From the NCBI RefSeq assembly GCF_020150815.1, contig NZ_CP083723.1, positions 3,100,001 to 3,164,000 of the forward strand: DNA of 64,000 bases. Direction: 5' to 3'. Below are positions 1 through 7,371 of the stretch, in pieces. This DNA comes from Haloprofundus salilacus. Lineage in GTDB: Archaea > Halobacteriota > Halobacteria > Halobacteriales > Haloferacaceae. The stretch's first letter is position 1, and each line of letters begins with the position of its first letter. Below the pieces are notes generated by a model. It was not told the origin of the DNA. It saw nothing but the letters and a program-made list of their open reading frames with translations, and ran no database searches. The position numbers and the translations under genes were made by a program.

Positions 1-599
1 TGCAACCCCGCGCCCTGCGCGCCCGCGACGTCGTATCTCAGCGAGTTGCCGACGTACAGCGTCGACGCGGCGTCGATGTCGAACGCCTCGACCGCAGCGT
101 CGAACGGGTCGCGGTGCGGCTTTCGACGCGTCATGTCGCCCGCGTAGACGACGACGTCGAACGCGTCCGCGAGGCCGAGCGACGCCAGTTTGACCGACTG
201 GCGCTCCTCAGGACCGTTCGTCACGAGTCCGACGGGACCGACGTCGCGCGCTCGCTCCAGCGCCCCCCTCGCGCCGGGGTGCAGCGACACTTTCGAGTAG
301 TCGACCACGTCGAGAAAGCCCTGGGCCAGCGCGTCCGCGTCGACGGGGTCGGACGCTCCACGCTCGTCTTCCGAATTGTGGGCGTACTGCGCGGCGACTA
401 TTGTGAACCCGCGCGCCAGATAGCCCAGTTGGTCGTCGGGGTCGGGCGGCCCCTCCAGCGCCGTCCAGAGGTCGCTCGGTTCGCCGAACGGGTCGACGCC
501 CGCCCGCTCGAACGCGCCGTAGTAGATGGTCTCACCGTCTTGGTCTTGCCGACAGAGCGTCCCGTCGAGGTCGAACAATACGGCGTCGAGGGTGTTCAC
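1..599 (-). CDS. HAD-superfamily phosphatase, C-terminus cut by window edge
   Basis: The visible ~199 codons begin at a GTG (597-599, reverse strand) and carry the HAD motif I DLDGT near the N-terminus, motif II LVTNG around residue 125, a motif III-type Lys-Pro after MTRRKPH, and a motif IV region reading YVGNSLRYD. This is the phosphoglycolate phosphatase/HAD-IA layout with a helical cap between motifs I and II. The substrate cannot be read from the sequence. It is divergent from the RNA nuclease gene, with 153 nt between the starts. A second HAD gene of similar type lies at 29204-29800. Only the 3' end is missing, because the window starts there. Confidence 0.85.
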   Translation of the reverse strand, partial: MNTLDAVLFDLDGTLCRQDQDGETIYYGAFERAGVDPFGEPSDLWTALEGPPDPDDQLGYLARGFTIVAAQYAHNSEDERGASDPVDADALAQGFLDVVDYSKVSLHPGARGALERARDVGPVGLVTNGPEERQSVKLASLGLADAFDVVVYAGDMTRRKPHRDPFDAAVEAFDIDAASTLYVGNSLRYDVAGAQGAGL

Positions 600-752
600 G
601 CCCGTTCTACGCGCGAATCCGGCAAAACTCCCTCGTCGTCATGTGCCCCTCGTCGCCGCCTGAGGGTCTCGGGGATGATGCACCCGGATTCTCCTCTGGC
701 CGATTCGAACGGAACCGACGGACCCAAAGCGTCCTACCCGTTAGCGACGCCA

Positions 753-2027
753 ATGAGACTCCAGTTTCTCGGCGGCACGCGCGAGGTGGGCCGCAGCGCC
801 ATCCTCGTCAACGACCGCCTCCTCCTCGACTACGGGATGCTGACGGGTAACCCCCCGCAGTTCCCCGTCGGATCGGTCGACCCCGAGGCGGTCGTCGTCT
901 CCCACGGCCACCTCGACCACGTCGGCGCGATTCCCTCCCTCCTCTCCGGCGACGCCCGCCCGCCCATCCACTGGACCCCGCCGACGTACGAACTCGCGAT
1001 GACGCTCGCCCGCGACACGCTCAAACTTCACGGCGGCACCTACAACTGCCCGTTCACCGAAAACGACCTCAAGCGCGTCACCGAAGTCGCCGAGACCCAT
1101 GGCTACCGCGAGACGTTCGAGGCCGCAGGCCACGAGGTGACGTTCTACAACGCGGGCCACATCCCCGGTAGCGCCCACATCCTCGTCAGAGAGAAACGAA
1201 GTTTCTCTGGCAGCCGGACGCAGTCCGGCGACGACGGCGAAACGCGCCTGCTCTACACGGGCGACTTCCACACCGACAACCAGCGCTTGGTGTCCGGAAC
1301 GACCGCCCGGCCCGACGCGGACGTCGTCGTCTGCGAGAGCACGTACAGCGACGTCGAACACGAGACACGAGCCACGGTCGAAGAGCAGTTCGCACAGAGT
1401 GTCAAGATGACGCTCTGGGAGGGCGGCACGGTGGTCGTCCCGGCGTTCGCCATCGGCCGCACCCAGGAGCTGATGCTCGTCTGCGACGCCCACGACATCG
1501 ACTGCTACGTCGACGGGATGGGTCAGCGCGTCACCCGGATGCTCCGCACCTACCCGGAGTTCGTCCGTGACGCCGACGCGCTCCGCCGGGCGACGTCGAA
1601 CGCACGGTTCGTCACCGGTCGCGACGGCCAAAGAAAGCGCATCGCCCGCAAGAACACGGTCATCATCACCACCTCGGGGATGCTCTCGGGCGGCCCAGCG
1701 ATGACGTATATCCCCGAGATTCGTCGGAACCCGGTGAACAAGATAACCATGACCGGCTATCAGGTCGAGGGGACGCCCGGCCGGAGTCTGCTCGAAACCG
1801 GGAGTGCCGAAATCGACGGCCGCATCATGTCAGTCAGCGCGCGGACCGAGGCGTACGACTTCTCGGCGCACGCGGACCGAGACGGACTGCGGGCGTTCCT
1901 CGACGACTACCGGGACGTACCGGTGTTGGTCAACCACGGCGACCGCTGCGAGGCGTTCGCGGCCGAACTCCGCGACGACGGCTTCGAGTCCGCCGCGCCG
2001 GAACTCGGCGAGACGGTCCACGTCTGA
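753..2027 (+). CDS. aCPSF2-like beta-CASP metallo-beta-lactamase RNA nuclease
   Basis: A 424-residue protein opening with FLGGTREVGRS and carrying the Zn motif HGHLDHVG, a second His/Asp region YTGDFH, and beta-CASP features including VVVPAFAIGRTQE and the late SAHAD histidine. There is no N-terminal KH domain, which fits the short archaeal CPSF2-type enzymes (putative mRNA 3'-end processing/5'-3' RNA decay) better than aCPSF1. I start at ATG 753 because the first recognisable residues (MRLQFLGG) begin there; an open extension upstream has no family resemblance. Around residues 147-163 an unusual linker (EKRSFSGSRTQSGDDG) is encoded by two perfect hairpins (see separate entry). RNase J-type activity is an alternative. 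Confidence 0.88.
   Translation: MRLQFLGGTREVGRSAILVNDRLLLDYGMLTGNPPQFPVGSVDPEAVVVSHGHLDHVGAIPSLLSGDARPPIHWTPPTYELAMTLARDTLKLHGGTYNCPFTENDLKRVTEVAETHGYRETFEAAGHEVTFYNAGHIPGSAHILVREKRSFSGSRTQSGDDGETRLLYTGDFHTDNQRLVSGTTARPDADVVVCESTYSDVEHETRATVEEQFAQSVKMTLWEGGTVVVPAFAIGRTQELMLVCDAHDIDCYVDGMGQRVTRMLRTYPEFVRDADALRRATSNARFVTGRDGQRKRIARKNTVIITTSGMLSGGPAMTYIPEIRRNPVNKITMTGYQVEGTPGRSLLETGSAEIDGRIMSVSARTEAYDFSAHADRDGLRAFLDDYRDVPVLVNHGDRCEAFAAELRDDGFESAAPELGETVHV
1190..1229. repeat. Two adjacent perfect inverted repeats inside a coding gene
   Basis: AGAGAAAC-gaa-GTTTCTCT (1190-1208) is followed after four bases by GCCGGAC-gca-GTCCGGC (1213-1229). Both stems are perfect with 3-nt loops. They sit in frame in the nuclease gene and encode the Ser/Arg-rich linker between the second metal-site region and the preceding strand. 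The arrangement resembles a small palindromic element inserted without breaking the frame. Confidence 0.75.
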
Positions 2028-2057
2028 GTTACGCCGACCGGCGCAGTCCGCCGAAAC

Positions 2058-2687
2058 TTACAGTCCGCCCGCCCCGGAGTCGGCGTCGGGGAGGTTCACT
2101 TCTTCGGCGGGCAGACCGAGTTCCTCTAGCGCTTGCTTCAGGTGCTTGCCCTCGGCGTACTCCGCGCCCTCTTTGACGCGCTTCGCCTGCGCCAGCGCGA
2201 GCACCTCGCCGCGGCGCTCGTCGGGGATTTCGAACTTGTCGGTGGAGAGTTCGATGACGAACCCGTTGTGGTCGGTGGTGTACACCGAGTGAAAGATGCC
2301 GCGGTCGAACTCGTTGTAGTGGTGGCCTCGCTCCTCCAGCGCGTCCTTTATCTCCTCGATGCGCTCCGGTTCGAACTGGAAGGCGACGTGGTGGACGCCG
2401 CCAAGGGGCGTCCGCTGCGGACCACGGTTCGACTGCCGCCCTTCCTCGACGAAGAACGTCAGCATCCGGCCGTCGCCGGTATCGAAGAAGAGGTGCGTGA
2501 CGTGCGGCGCATCGAGGTTCGGCTGTTTCAACACCAGCGGCATGCCGAGAACGTCGCGGTAGAACGCGATGGTGTCCTCGACGTTGCTGCCGACGAAGGT
2601 GATGTGGTCGACGCCGGCGGTGTGAAACGGCGCGTCGGGGAGTTCGGCGGTGACTTCGACGTCGCTTGCGGACTGGTTGTCGCTCAT
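2058..2687 (-). CDS. VOC-family (glyoxalase/extradiol dioxygenase-like) protein
   Basis: A 209-residue acidic protein with one vicinal-oxygen-chelate unit: GVDHITFVGSNVEDTIAFY near residue 25, then VHHVAFQF and FVIELSTD, giving the His...His...Glu metal-ligand pattern of glyoxalase I and extradiol dioxygenases. A C-terminal tail (~residues 150-209) carries helices and ends in an acidic stretch. The substrate is unknown; haloarchaeal genomes hold many such proteins. I start at ATG 2685-2687 because a TATA-like box (2711-2720, reverse strand) lies about 28 nt upstream; the longer in-frame extension would contain that promoter. Confidence 0.82.
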   Translation of the reverse strand: MSDNQSASDVEVTAELPDAPFHTAGVDHITFVGSNVEDTIAFYRDVLGMPLVLKQPNLDAPHVTHLFFDTGDGRMLTFFVEEGRQSNRGPQRTPLGGVHHVAFQFEPERIEEIKDALEERGHHYNEFDRGIFHSVYTTDHNGFVIELSTDKFEIPDERRGEVLALAQAKRVKEGAEYAEGKHLKQALEELGLPAEEVNLPDADSGAGGL

Positions 2688-2831
2688 GCCCCTACCTAGT
2701 CGCCGATAACGGAAATACACTCGCTGACGCGAGCGTCACCCGGTTACGTGCGTGTCAGTACCGGCCGCCGGCGGTCCCGCGTCTCGTCGTCGAACAGTGC
2801 GGAGTTTCGCGTTCGAGTGCGTCTCAGTCTC

Positions 2832-3128
2832 TCACTGCGGTTCTCGATACGGCCACTCCGGATCCCGCTGGTCGCGCGTCGTCGGGTTTCGGAGCGTTTC
2901 GGGCCGCTGTCCGCGACGCGCCCAGCCGAAGCGTTGGACGTTCTCCCACGCGTCGACGAGCGCGTCGGGGTTTTCGCCGTGAGTTGCGTTCACCAAGTCG
3001 AACTGCTCGGGGTCGTCGGTCCACGCGCAGATTTCGCAGGCGTCGTACGTTCCGCGTTCGCCCCGGCTCAGCGTCCGGAACCCACAGCACGGACAGAACC
3101 CTCGCAGTCGAGAGTGCCGTCGAGCCAT
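2832..3128 (-). CDS. CPCC-family cysteine-rich zinc protein
   Basis: A 98-residue basic-start protein with FCPCCG at residues 11-16 and CEICAW at 31-36, which is the paired-cysteine signature of the CPCC family, followed by a conserved-looking segment (FDLVNATHGENPDALVDAW). It probably binds one zinc ion; no catalytic motif is visible. It is probably monocistronic: a good TATA box (gtatatcaat, 3149-3158) is centred 26 nt upstream of its ATG. The C-terminal 25 residues are Arg-rich and low in complexity. Confidence 0.8.
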   Translation of the reverse strand: MARRHSRLRGFCPCCGFRTLSRGERGTYDACEICAWTDDPEQFDLVNATHGENPDALVDAWENVQRFGWARRGQRPETLRNPTTRDQRDPEWPYREPQ

Positions 3129-3148
3129 ACCGATTAGTCCACGCCCGA

Positions 3149-3158
3149 GTATATCAAT
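3149..3158 (-). promoter_or_regulatory. TATA box of the CPCC gene
   Basis: The reverse strand reads ATTGATATAC, centred about 26 nt before the ATG at 3128, which places the transcription start at or next to the start codon. Confidence 0.6.
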
Positions 3159-3339
3159 CTTTCCCGAATGTCTGTGAGATAATCACGACTTCGAGACGAT
3201 ACGCCACGATACGCCACGGTAGAGAGTGGCGATTCGACGTGCGTTGTATCTTCGTAAAGCCGGACCCACGGTGTCGCCGACAGGCGATTCTGACAGCGTC
3301 GCCGGCGAGCGATTTCGACCGCATCGACGGGGCGGCAGT

Positions 3340-4299
3340 CTACTCGCTCGACTCGATCTCGGCGAGCGCCTCGAAGTCGTACTCGACGCCGGTCAGTTCC
3401 TCGGAGACGCTCCAGAGTCGCCCGGCGCTCACCTCGTCGTACGACCGGTCGCTCGACTCCTGCACCGCGGGATGGCCGCGCATGTTCATCAGGCCGTCGG
3501 GACCGACGTAGCTTCCGCCGTCGACGTCTTCGGTCGCCGCGTACAGCATCGGGAGTGCCCCCCACTCGGCGGACTGCGCGACGACGGCATTGGCGACGCG
3601 CATCATCACCTTCCGCGCCGTCGACCCCTTCGCTTCCGGTCCGCGGTGCTGGAGGTTCGTCGCCGCGTAGCCGGGGTGACAGCCGACGCTTCGGACGGTC
3701 TCGATGCCCGCGTCGTCCAGTCGTCGCTGGAGTTCGTAGGCGAAAAGCAGGTTCGCCAGTTTGCTCTGGGCGTACGCCCCCCACTCGTCGTAGGACTCCT
3801 CGCCCTGCAGGTCGTCGAACTCGATCTCGCCCGCCTCGTGCACGCCGCTGCTCTGCGTGACGATTCGCGCGTCGTCGCCGGTGAACTGGTCGAGCAGCAG
3901 GCCCGTGAGCGCGAAGTGGCCGAGGTGGTTGACGCCGAACTGCGTCTCGAAGCCGTCCTCGGTCTCGCTTCTCGGAATCGCCATCACGCCCGCGTTGTTA
4001 CAGAGGATATCGAGTCTGTCGTGGACGTCCTCGAACGTCTCGGCGAACGTCCGAACCGACCCCAGGTCGGCTAAGTCGAGTTTTTGGAGCTCGAGCGCGC
4101 CGCTCGGGCGGTTAGAGCCGAGTTCGGCTCGCGCCTTCTCGCCCCGCTCCAGGTCCCGACACGCCATGACGACGTGCGCGCCGCTGTGGGCGAACGCCCG
4201 CGTCGCGTGATAGCCGAGACCGCTGTTCGCGCCGGTGACGACCACCGTCTGTCCGTCGAGTCGAGGCATGTCCGCAGCCGTCCAGCCGTCTCTCGTCAT
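3340..4299 (-). CDS. Short-chain dehydrogenase/reductase (retinol dehydrogenase-like)
   Basis: A 319-residue Rossmann enzyme. TGANSGLGYHATRAFA (~residues 22-37) is the TGxxxGxG nucleotide-binding motif, an Arg follows the second strand (MACRDLERGEK) and suggests NADP(H) preference, NNAG sits near residue 101, and YAQSK supplies the catalytic Tyr and Lys. The length and the C-terminal region match the WW-oxidoreductase/retinol-dehydrogenase group of SDRs. The substrate is unknown. The start at 4299 is supported by a weak T-rich box about 27 nt upstream. No operon partner: neighbours on both sides have separate promoters. Confidence 0.88.
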   Translation of the reverse strand: MTRDGWTAADMPRLDGQTVVVTGANSGLGYHATRAFAHSGAHVVMACRDLERGEKARAELGSNRPSGALELQKLDLADLGSVRTFAETFEDVHDRLDILCNNAGVMAIPRSETEDGFETQFGVNHLGHFALTGLLLDQFTGDDARIVTQSSGVHEAGEIEFDDLQGEESYDEWGAYAQSKLANLLFAYELQRRLDDAGIETVRSVGCHPGYAATNLQHRGPEAKGSTARKVMMRVANAVVAQSAEWGALPMLYAATEDVDGGSYVGPDGLMNMRGHPAVQESSDRSYDEVSAGRLWSVSEELTGVEYDFEALAEIESSE

Positions 4300-4362
4300 G
4301 TCTGTACGTAGCGTCTCGACCGCAAAGAACGTTGTAGCGTGATTACAGTTCGCTGGACCGTC

Positions 4363-5433
4363 TCAGTCCTCCGATTCGTCCGCCTCGTCTGCGTAGTCCA
4401 CGCTGTCTGCTCCGGCCGCGTCGCCCGCCTCGTCGAGTTCGTCGAGTCCGAACTCGTCGATGGTTGTCTGCTCCGATTCTATCATCTCGTGGCCGCGGTA
4501 CTTCTTGTAGAGCCGCTTCAGCTTCGGGTAGCCCGCCTGCTGCTGGAGCGTCCACTCCGTCGCGAACGAGCCGTCGTCGATGCCGTCCATCTTCTCGCGC
4601 ATGAACTCGCGCAGCGGTTCGCGGTCGAACTCGTCGATGCCCGATAGCTGTCCGTACTGGCTCGTCATCGAGTGCAACGGCATCTGTTCGACGAGTCCCA
4701 TCGTCGCCGCCTTCCGGAAGATGTGGCTCAGTTCCTGCGAAAGGTACTGCTCCATCAGGATGGCCTCGGGCGGCGCGCCCGCCTCGCGCTCGACCTCCCA
4801 TTTGGCGATGAGCGCGTTGGCGATGACCGGAATCAGCCCCTGCTCGGTCAGCAGGTCGAGTTTCGTCTCCGTCTCAAAGTCTCCCTCGATGACGCCTGAG
4901 CGCGTCGCGCCGATGCCGTGGGCGATGGCGAGCGCCACGTCGAGCGCCTCTCCTGACGAATCGTGTTCGACGGCGAGAAACGCAGGCGCGCCGCGGCCGT
5001 CGACGTACAGTTCGCGGACCATCGCGCCGACCATCCGCGGGGCGACCATCACGACGTCCACGTCGTCGGGCGGCGAGATGTACTCGTAGGTGACGTTGTA
5101 ACCGGAAGCGAAGTTGAGCACGTCGCCCGCCTCCAGGTTCGGTTCGACGTGTTCTTCGTAGACGGCGGGGGCGACTTCGTCAGGGACGAGGAGGAAGACG
5201 ACGCTCGCGACGGAGACGGCCTTACTCGTCTCGTAGACGGGGAAGCCGTCCTCTTGGGCCTCGTCCCACGAGGCGTCCTTGCGGTTGCCGACGACGATGT
5301 CCTCGACGCCCGCGTCGCGGAGATTCTTCGCCTGCGCCTGCCCTTGGTTGCCGTAGCCGATGATGGCGACGGTGCGCCCGGCCAGCGCGTCGAGGTCGGC
5401 GTCCGATTCGTCATAGACGGTGGAGTCGGCCAT
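4363..5433 (-). CDS. ilvC: Ketol-acid reductoisomerase (IlvC)
   Basis: A 356-residue class I enzyme that isomerises and reduces acetolactate or acetohydroxybutyrate in valine/isoleucine synthesis. The N-terminal Rossmann motif reads GYGNQGQAQAKNLRDAG and the Mg-binding region includes DLLTEQ and a later E-rich helix. The C-terminal ~45 residues form an acidic haloarchaeal tail. I start at ATG 5431-5433 (MADSTVYD); a longer open extension lies in the intergenic region and looks non-coding. In many haloarchaea ilvC sits between ilvBN and leuCD; here none of those genes are adjacent, so this copy stands alone. Confidence 0.95.
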   Translation of the reverse strand: MADSTVYDESDADLDALAGRTVAIIGYGNQGQAQAKNLRDAGVEDIVVGNRKDASWDEAQEDGFPVYETSKAVSVASVVFLLVPDEVAPAVYEEHVEPNLEAGDVLNFASGYNVTYEYISPPDDVDVVMVAPRMVGAMVRELYVDGRGAPAFLAVEHDSSGEALDVALAIAHGIGATRSGVIEGDFETETKLDLLTEQGLIPVIANALIAKWEVEREAGAPPEAILMEQYLSQELSHIFRKAATMGLVEQMPLHSMTSQYGQLSGIDEFDREPLREFMREKMDGIDDGSFATEWTLQQQAGYPKLKRLYKKYRGHEMIESEQTTIDEFGLDELDEAGDAAGADSVDYADEADESED

Positions 5434-5551
5434 GTTCTCTCTGCGTACGACCTCCGGAAATAGCTTCGTGCCGACGCTGTCCGCGTTTTCGGACGTCGTC
5501 AGCGAATCACTACAGCCCAAGGACTTTGCCTCGTTTCGCTGTACATCCCGT

Positions 5552-5968
5552 ATGCCACACGCAGGCGACATCGACGAGGACATCTCGGAAGCGGAGCGGC
5601 AGGCGCTCCACGAGTTCCAAGTCGGCATCGAGTACGTGTACCGCGGCTACGGCGCGCTGCTCGACTTCCACCACCACCTCGGGCACGCGATGGACCGGAT
5701 GGCCAACGCCGAAGAACAGCTCCGGGCGGCGGGCCACGAGGAGTTAGCTAACGAACTCCGGGACCGACACCTCCCGTCGGGGGCGCTCGACGACCGATGG
5801 TCGTACGAGATCGTCAGCGACTTCCGGCGAAGTTTCCTGCAGGAGATAACCGACTACGAGGCGAACGTCCGCGACGAACTCGTCGACGGACTCGACCACG
5901 TAACCGAGCGACAGCAACAGTCGGAGTGGCGCGAACGCGCTGAGAGCGACGCATGGAAGTCGGAGTAA
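5552..5968 (+). CDS. Conserved haloarchaeal-type helical protein, function unknown
   Basis: A 138-residue soluble, mostly helical, highly acidic protein (MPHAGDIDEDISEAE...). The middle is rich in His and aromatic residues (YRGYGALLDFHHHLGHAMDRM), which could bind metal or nucleotide, but I do not recognise a named domain. The start is set by ATG 5552 with a T-rich box (gactttgcc, ~5521-5529) about 26 nt upstream. It is divergent from ilvC, with a 118-nt shared intergenic region. Confidence 0.72.
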   Translation: MPHAGDIDEDISEAERQALHEFQVGIEYVYRGYGALLDFHHHLGHAMDRMANAEEQLRAAGHEELANELRDRHLPSGALDDRWSYEIVSDFRRSFLQEITDYEANVRDELVDGLDHVTERQQQSEWRERAESDAWKSE

Positions 5969-5984
5969 GCGAAAAAGAACCCGT

Positions 5985-6331
5985 TCAGTCGTCGCTGCCG
6001 GCGTGTTCGATGGGTGCGGCGTCCAGACAACCTCCCCCTGGAACCAACCGTCGAACCCCGAGAGCGCGTCGATCACCTGTTCGCGCTGTAGAACCGCGAA
6101 GCCGAGGAGGTCGACGAACCCGAGACCGGTCGTCTCGGTCACCGTCTCGCCCAGTACGAGCCACCCGGTGAGCGTCGCCACCGTGTGGACAGCGTAAGCC
6201 GTCAGGTTCGCGCGAGTCGGCTCCGCCAGCTCGATGGGCAGGAAGTACGCGGCGTAGGCGACGCCGGTTCCGAGCACACCGACGTAGGCGACGGCGGCGA
6301 GCGCCTGCCTCGCTACACCCGACTGTAGCAT
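5985..6331 (-). pseudogene. EamA/DMT-family transporter remnant (C-terminal part only)
   Basis: The reverse strand encodes a C-terminal EamA segment: YVGVLGTGVAYAAYFLPIE, then a Thr/Ala-rich helix, then GWLVLGETVTETTGLGFVDL and an LQR end. This matches the last three to four helices of a ten-helix drug/metabolite transporter. The N-terminal two thirds are absent, the homology fades before 6050, and the frame then runs without a proper stop into the neighbouring gene's antisense strand. I read it as a deletion remnant, not a functional small transporter. Confidence 0.7.
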
Positions 6332-6472
6332 CGCGGGGGGTTGGTTCTACGTATGTCTAACGTACGCCCTCTCATCGTGACAATCGTGTACTGTACCTTG
6401 GGTCGTGCTCTCACAGTTCCTGTCGCTGTGGACGCTGGGGGACGTGTCCGCCAAACCGCAGACGACTCGGGG

Positions 6473-6760
6473 TTACTCGTCGTCGTTCGCCGCCTTGACG
6501 CGCCGGGCGTACTTCTCCAGTTCATCGGCGAGCGTTCGCGCTTGCTCGGCGGTGAGCGTCACGCGGTCGGCGTGCGGCGGAAGGTGCTCTAACTGGGTGT
6601 TGTCCAGTTCGAGTTCGAGCGTCACGGCGTCGGGGTTCTTCCGCGGCGCGGTGACGTTGAGGACGGCGAACGCCTCCTCTTCGAACTCATGGCCCGTCGC
6701 GGTGGCGTCGAGCATGTCGAACGTCGTGTAGGCGTTGACGCGGAGCAGTCGGTCTGGCAT
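6473..6760 (-). CDS. Small conserved haloarchaeal protein (DUF6360-like)
   Basis: A 95-residue acidic protein (MPDRLLRVNAYTTFD... ending KAANDDE) with a compact beta-rich half (AFAVLNVTAPRKNPDAVTL) and a C-terminal helix (LTAEQARTLADELEKYAR). I recall a haloarchaeal family, DUF6360, with this outline, but cannot confirm it. Start at ATG 6758-6760. Its own promoter is not obvious, and the sequence just upstream is a truncated methyltransferase, so a deletion may have changed how it is transcribed. Confidence 0.72.
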   Translation of the reverse strand: MPDRLLRVNAYTTFDMLDATATGHEFEEEAFAVLNVTAPRKNPDAVTLELELDNTQLEHLPPHADRVTLTAEQARTLADELEKYARRVKAANDDE

Positions 6761-6805
6761 GGTCGTTCTTGCGTCCGGTCGACAATGGGCGTGACGGGTC
6801 GTCGT

Positions 6806-6968
6806 GGATGCCGGCGGCCACGTCCAGAAATCGCATTGCTGGACGAAGATTAACTCGCGGAAGCACAGTCTCCGCGAAGGTGATAGTAAAAGGAGTGGCG
6901 TACTCGTCGAAACCGGCTGCAATCTCGTCCCAAGCGGCCTGTGTTTCTCGGGTATCCTTAGCGGTCAT
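6806..6968 (-). pseudogene. Class I SAM methyltransferase N-terminal remnant
   Basis: From ATG 6966-6968 the reverse strand encodes about 54 residues typical of UbiE/type-11 methyltransferase N-termini (AAWDEIAAGFDEYATPF, then MRFLDVAAG). Motif I should continue as a Gly-rich SAM loop, but the similarity stops right after VAAG near 6808 and the frame turns into unrelated sequence. The remaining ~180 residues of a normal enzyme are missing. It lies immediately upstream of the DUF6360-like gene on the same strand. Confidence 0.65.
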
Positions 6969-7149
6969 GGGTGTCCCTCGCTTTGTCAGACCGGCATACG
7001 GGACTGTGAAATCGCCCTTGAATGCCTCTACCTGTACTATCGTCTGCCGGGTTCACGTGTACTGTCATCGTCAGATCACTCCTAGAGACGCGATGAGAAA
7101 GCAAACTATTTATCACTAATATTCGTTATATAATTGGGGGCCTCATATA
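6969..7149. other. Intergenic spacer turning AT-rich
   Basis: No supported gene. From about 7083 the base composition changes abruptly to AT-rich (for example aaactatttatcactaata and gttatataatt), unlike the rest of the window, and contains TATA-like strings at 7109-7114 and 7126-7135. Confidence 0.5.
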
Positions 7150-7371
7150 ATGGAGGGGAATTCCCTTGAGATCCCATCTTTGCTGAATCAACCCTCTGCA
7201 TACAGCACATGGTTCCTATCAACGGTTGAGAATTTTGACAAAGCTGCAAACAACTATCTATACGCGAACGACCGAAGGGAGCGAGCGGGCCGAGGAGAGA
7301 ACGGAAGCCGCGAAGAAAGCTTTTGCCGAGGGCCGCTAAAGGCGGCCCGCAGCGCAAAAGGTCGGAGTTAG
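7150..7371 (+). CDS. Doubtful short ORF in AT-rich segment
   Basis: An open frame of 73 codons starts at ATG 7150, about 20 nt after the TATA-like gttatataatt. The first ~38 residues (MEGNSLEIPSLLNQPS..., FDKAANNYLYAN) have a low-GC, low-acid composition unlike haloarchaeal proteins; after about 7262 the frame enters ordinary GC-rich palindromic spacer and overlaps the end of the reductase gene. It may be the 5' stump of a transferred gene. I recognise no family. Confidence 0.25.
   Translation: MEGNSLEIPSLLNQPSAYSTWFLSTVENFDKAANNYLYANDRRERAGRGENGSREESFCRGPLKAARSAKGRS
7320..7360 (-). terminator. Nested stem-loop just past the reductase stop codon
   Basis: GGGCCGC-taaag-GCGGCCC (7330-7348) is enclosed by an outer arm pair CTTTTGC (7320-7326) and GCAAAAG (7354-7360). 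It starts 8 nt beyond the stop of the nitrite/sulfite reductase gene on the reverse strand. The position suggests a transcript 3' end or a stabilising hairpin. Confidence 0.55.

Noticed and set aside
114-752. N-terminal extension of the aCPSF2-like nuclease
   Set aside because: It runs antisense to the HAD gene and has no similarity to the family; the family's start motif begins at 753.
741-1631. A 296-codon frame antisense to the nuclease gene
   Set aside because: Shadow frame; no motif and inconsistent with the clear metallo-beta-lactamase motifs on the other strand.
7083-7371. Intact insertion sequence
   Set aside because: No transposase, no terminal inverted repeats with target duplications; only an AT-rich segment and a terminator-like hairpin.
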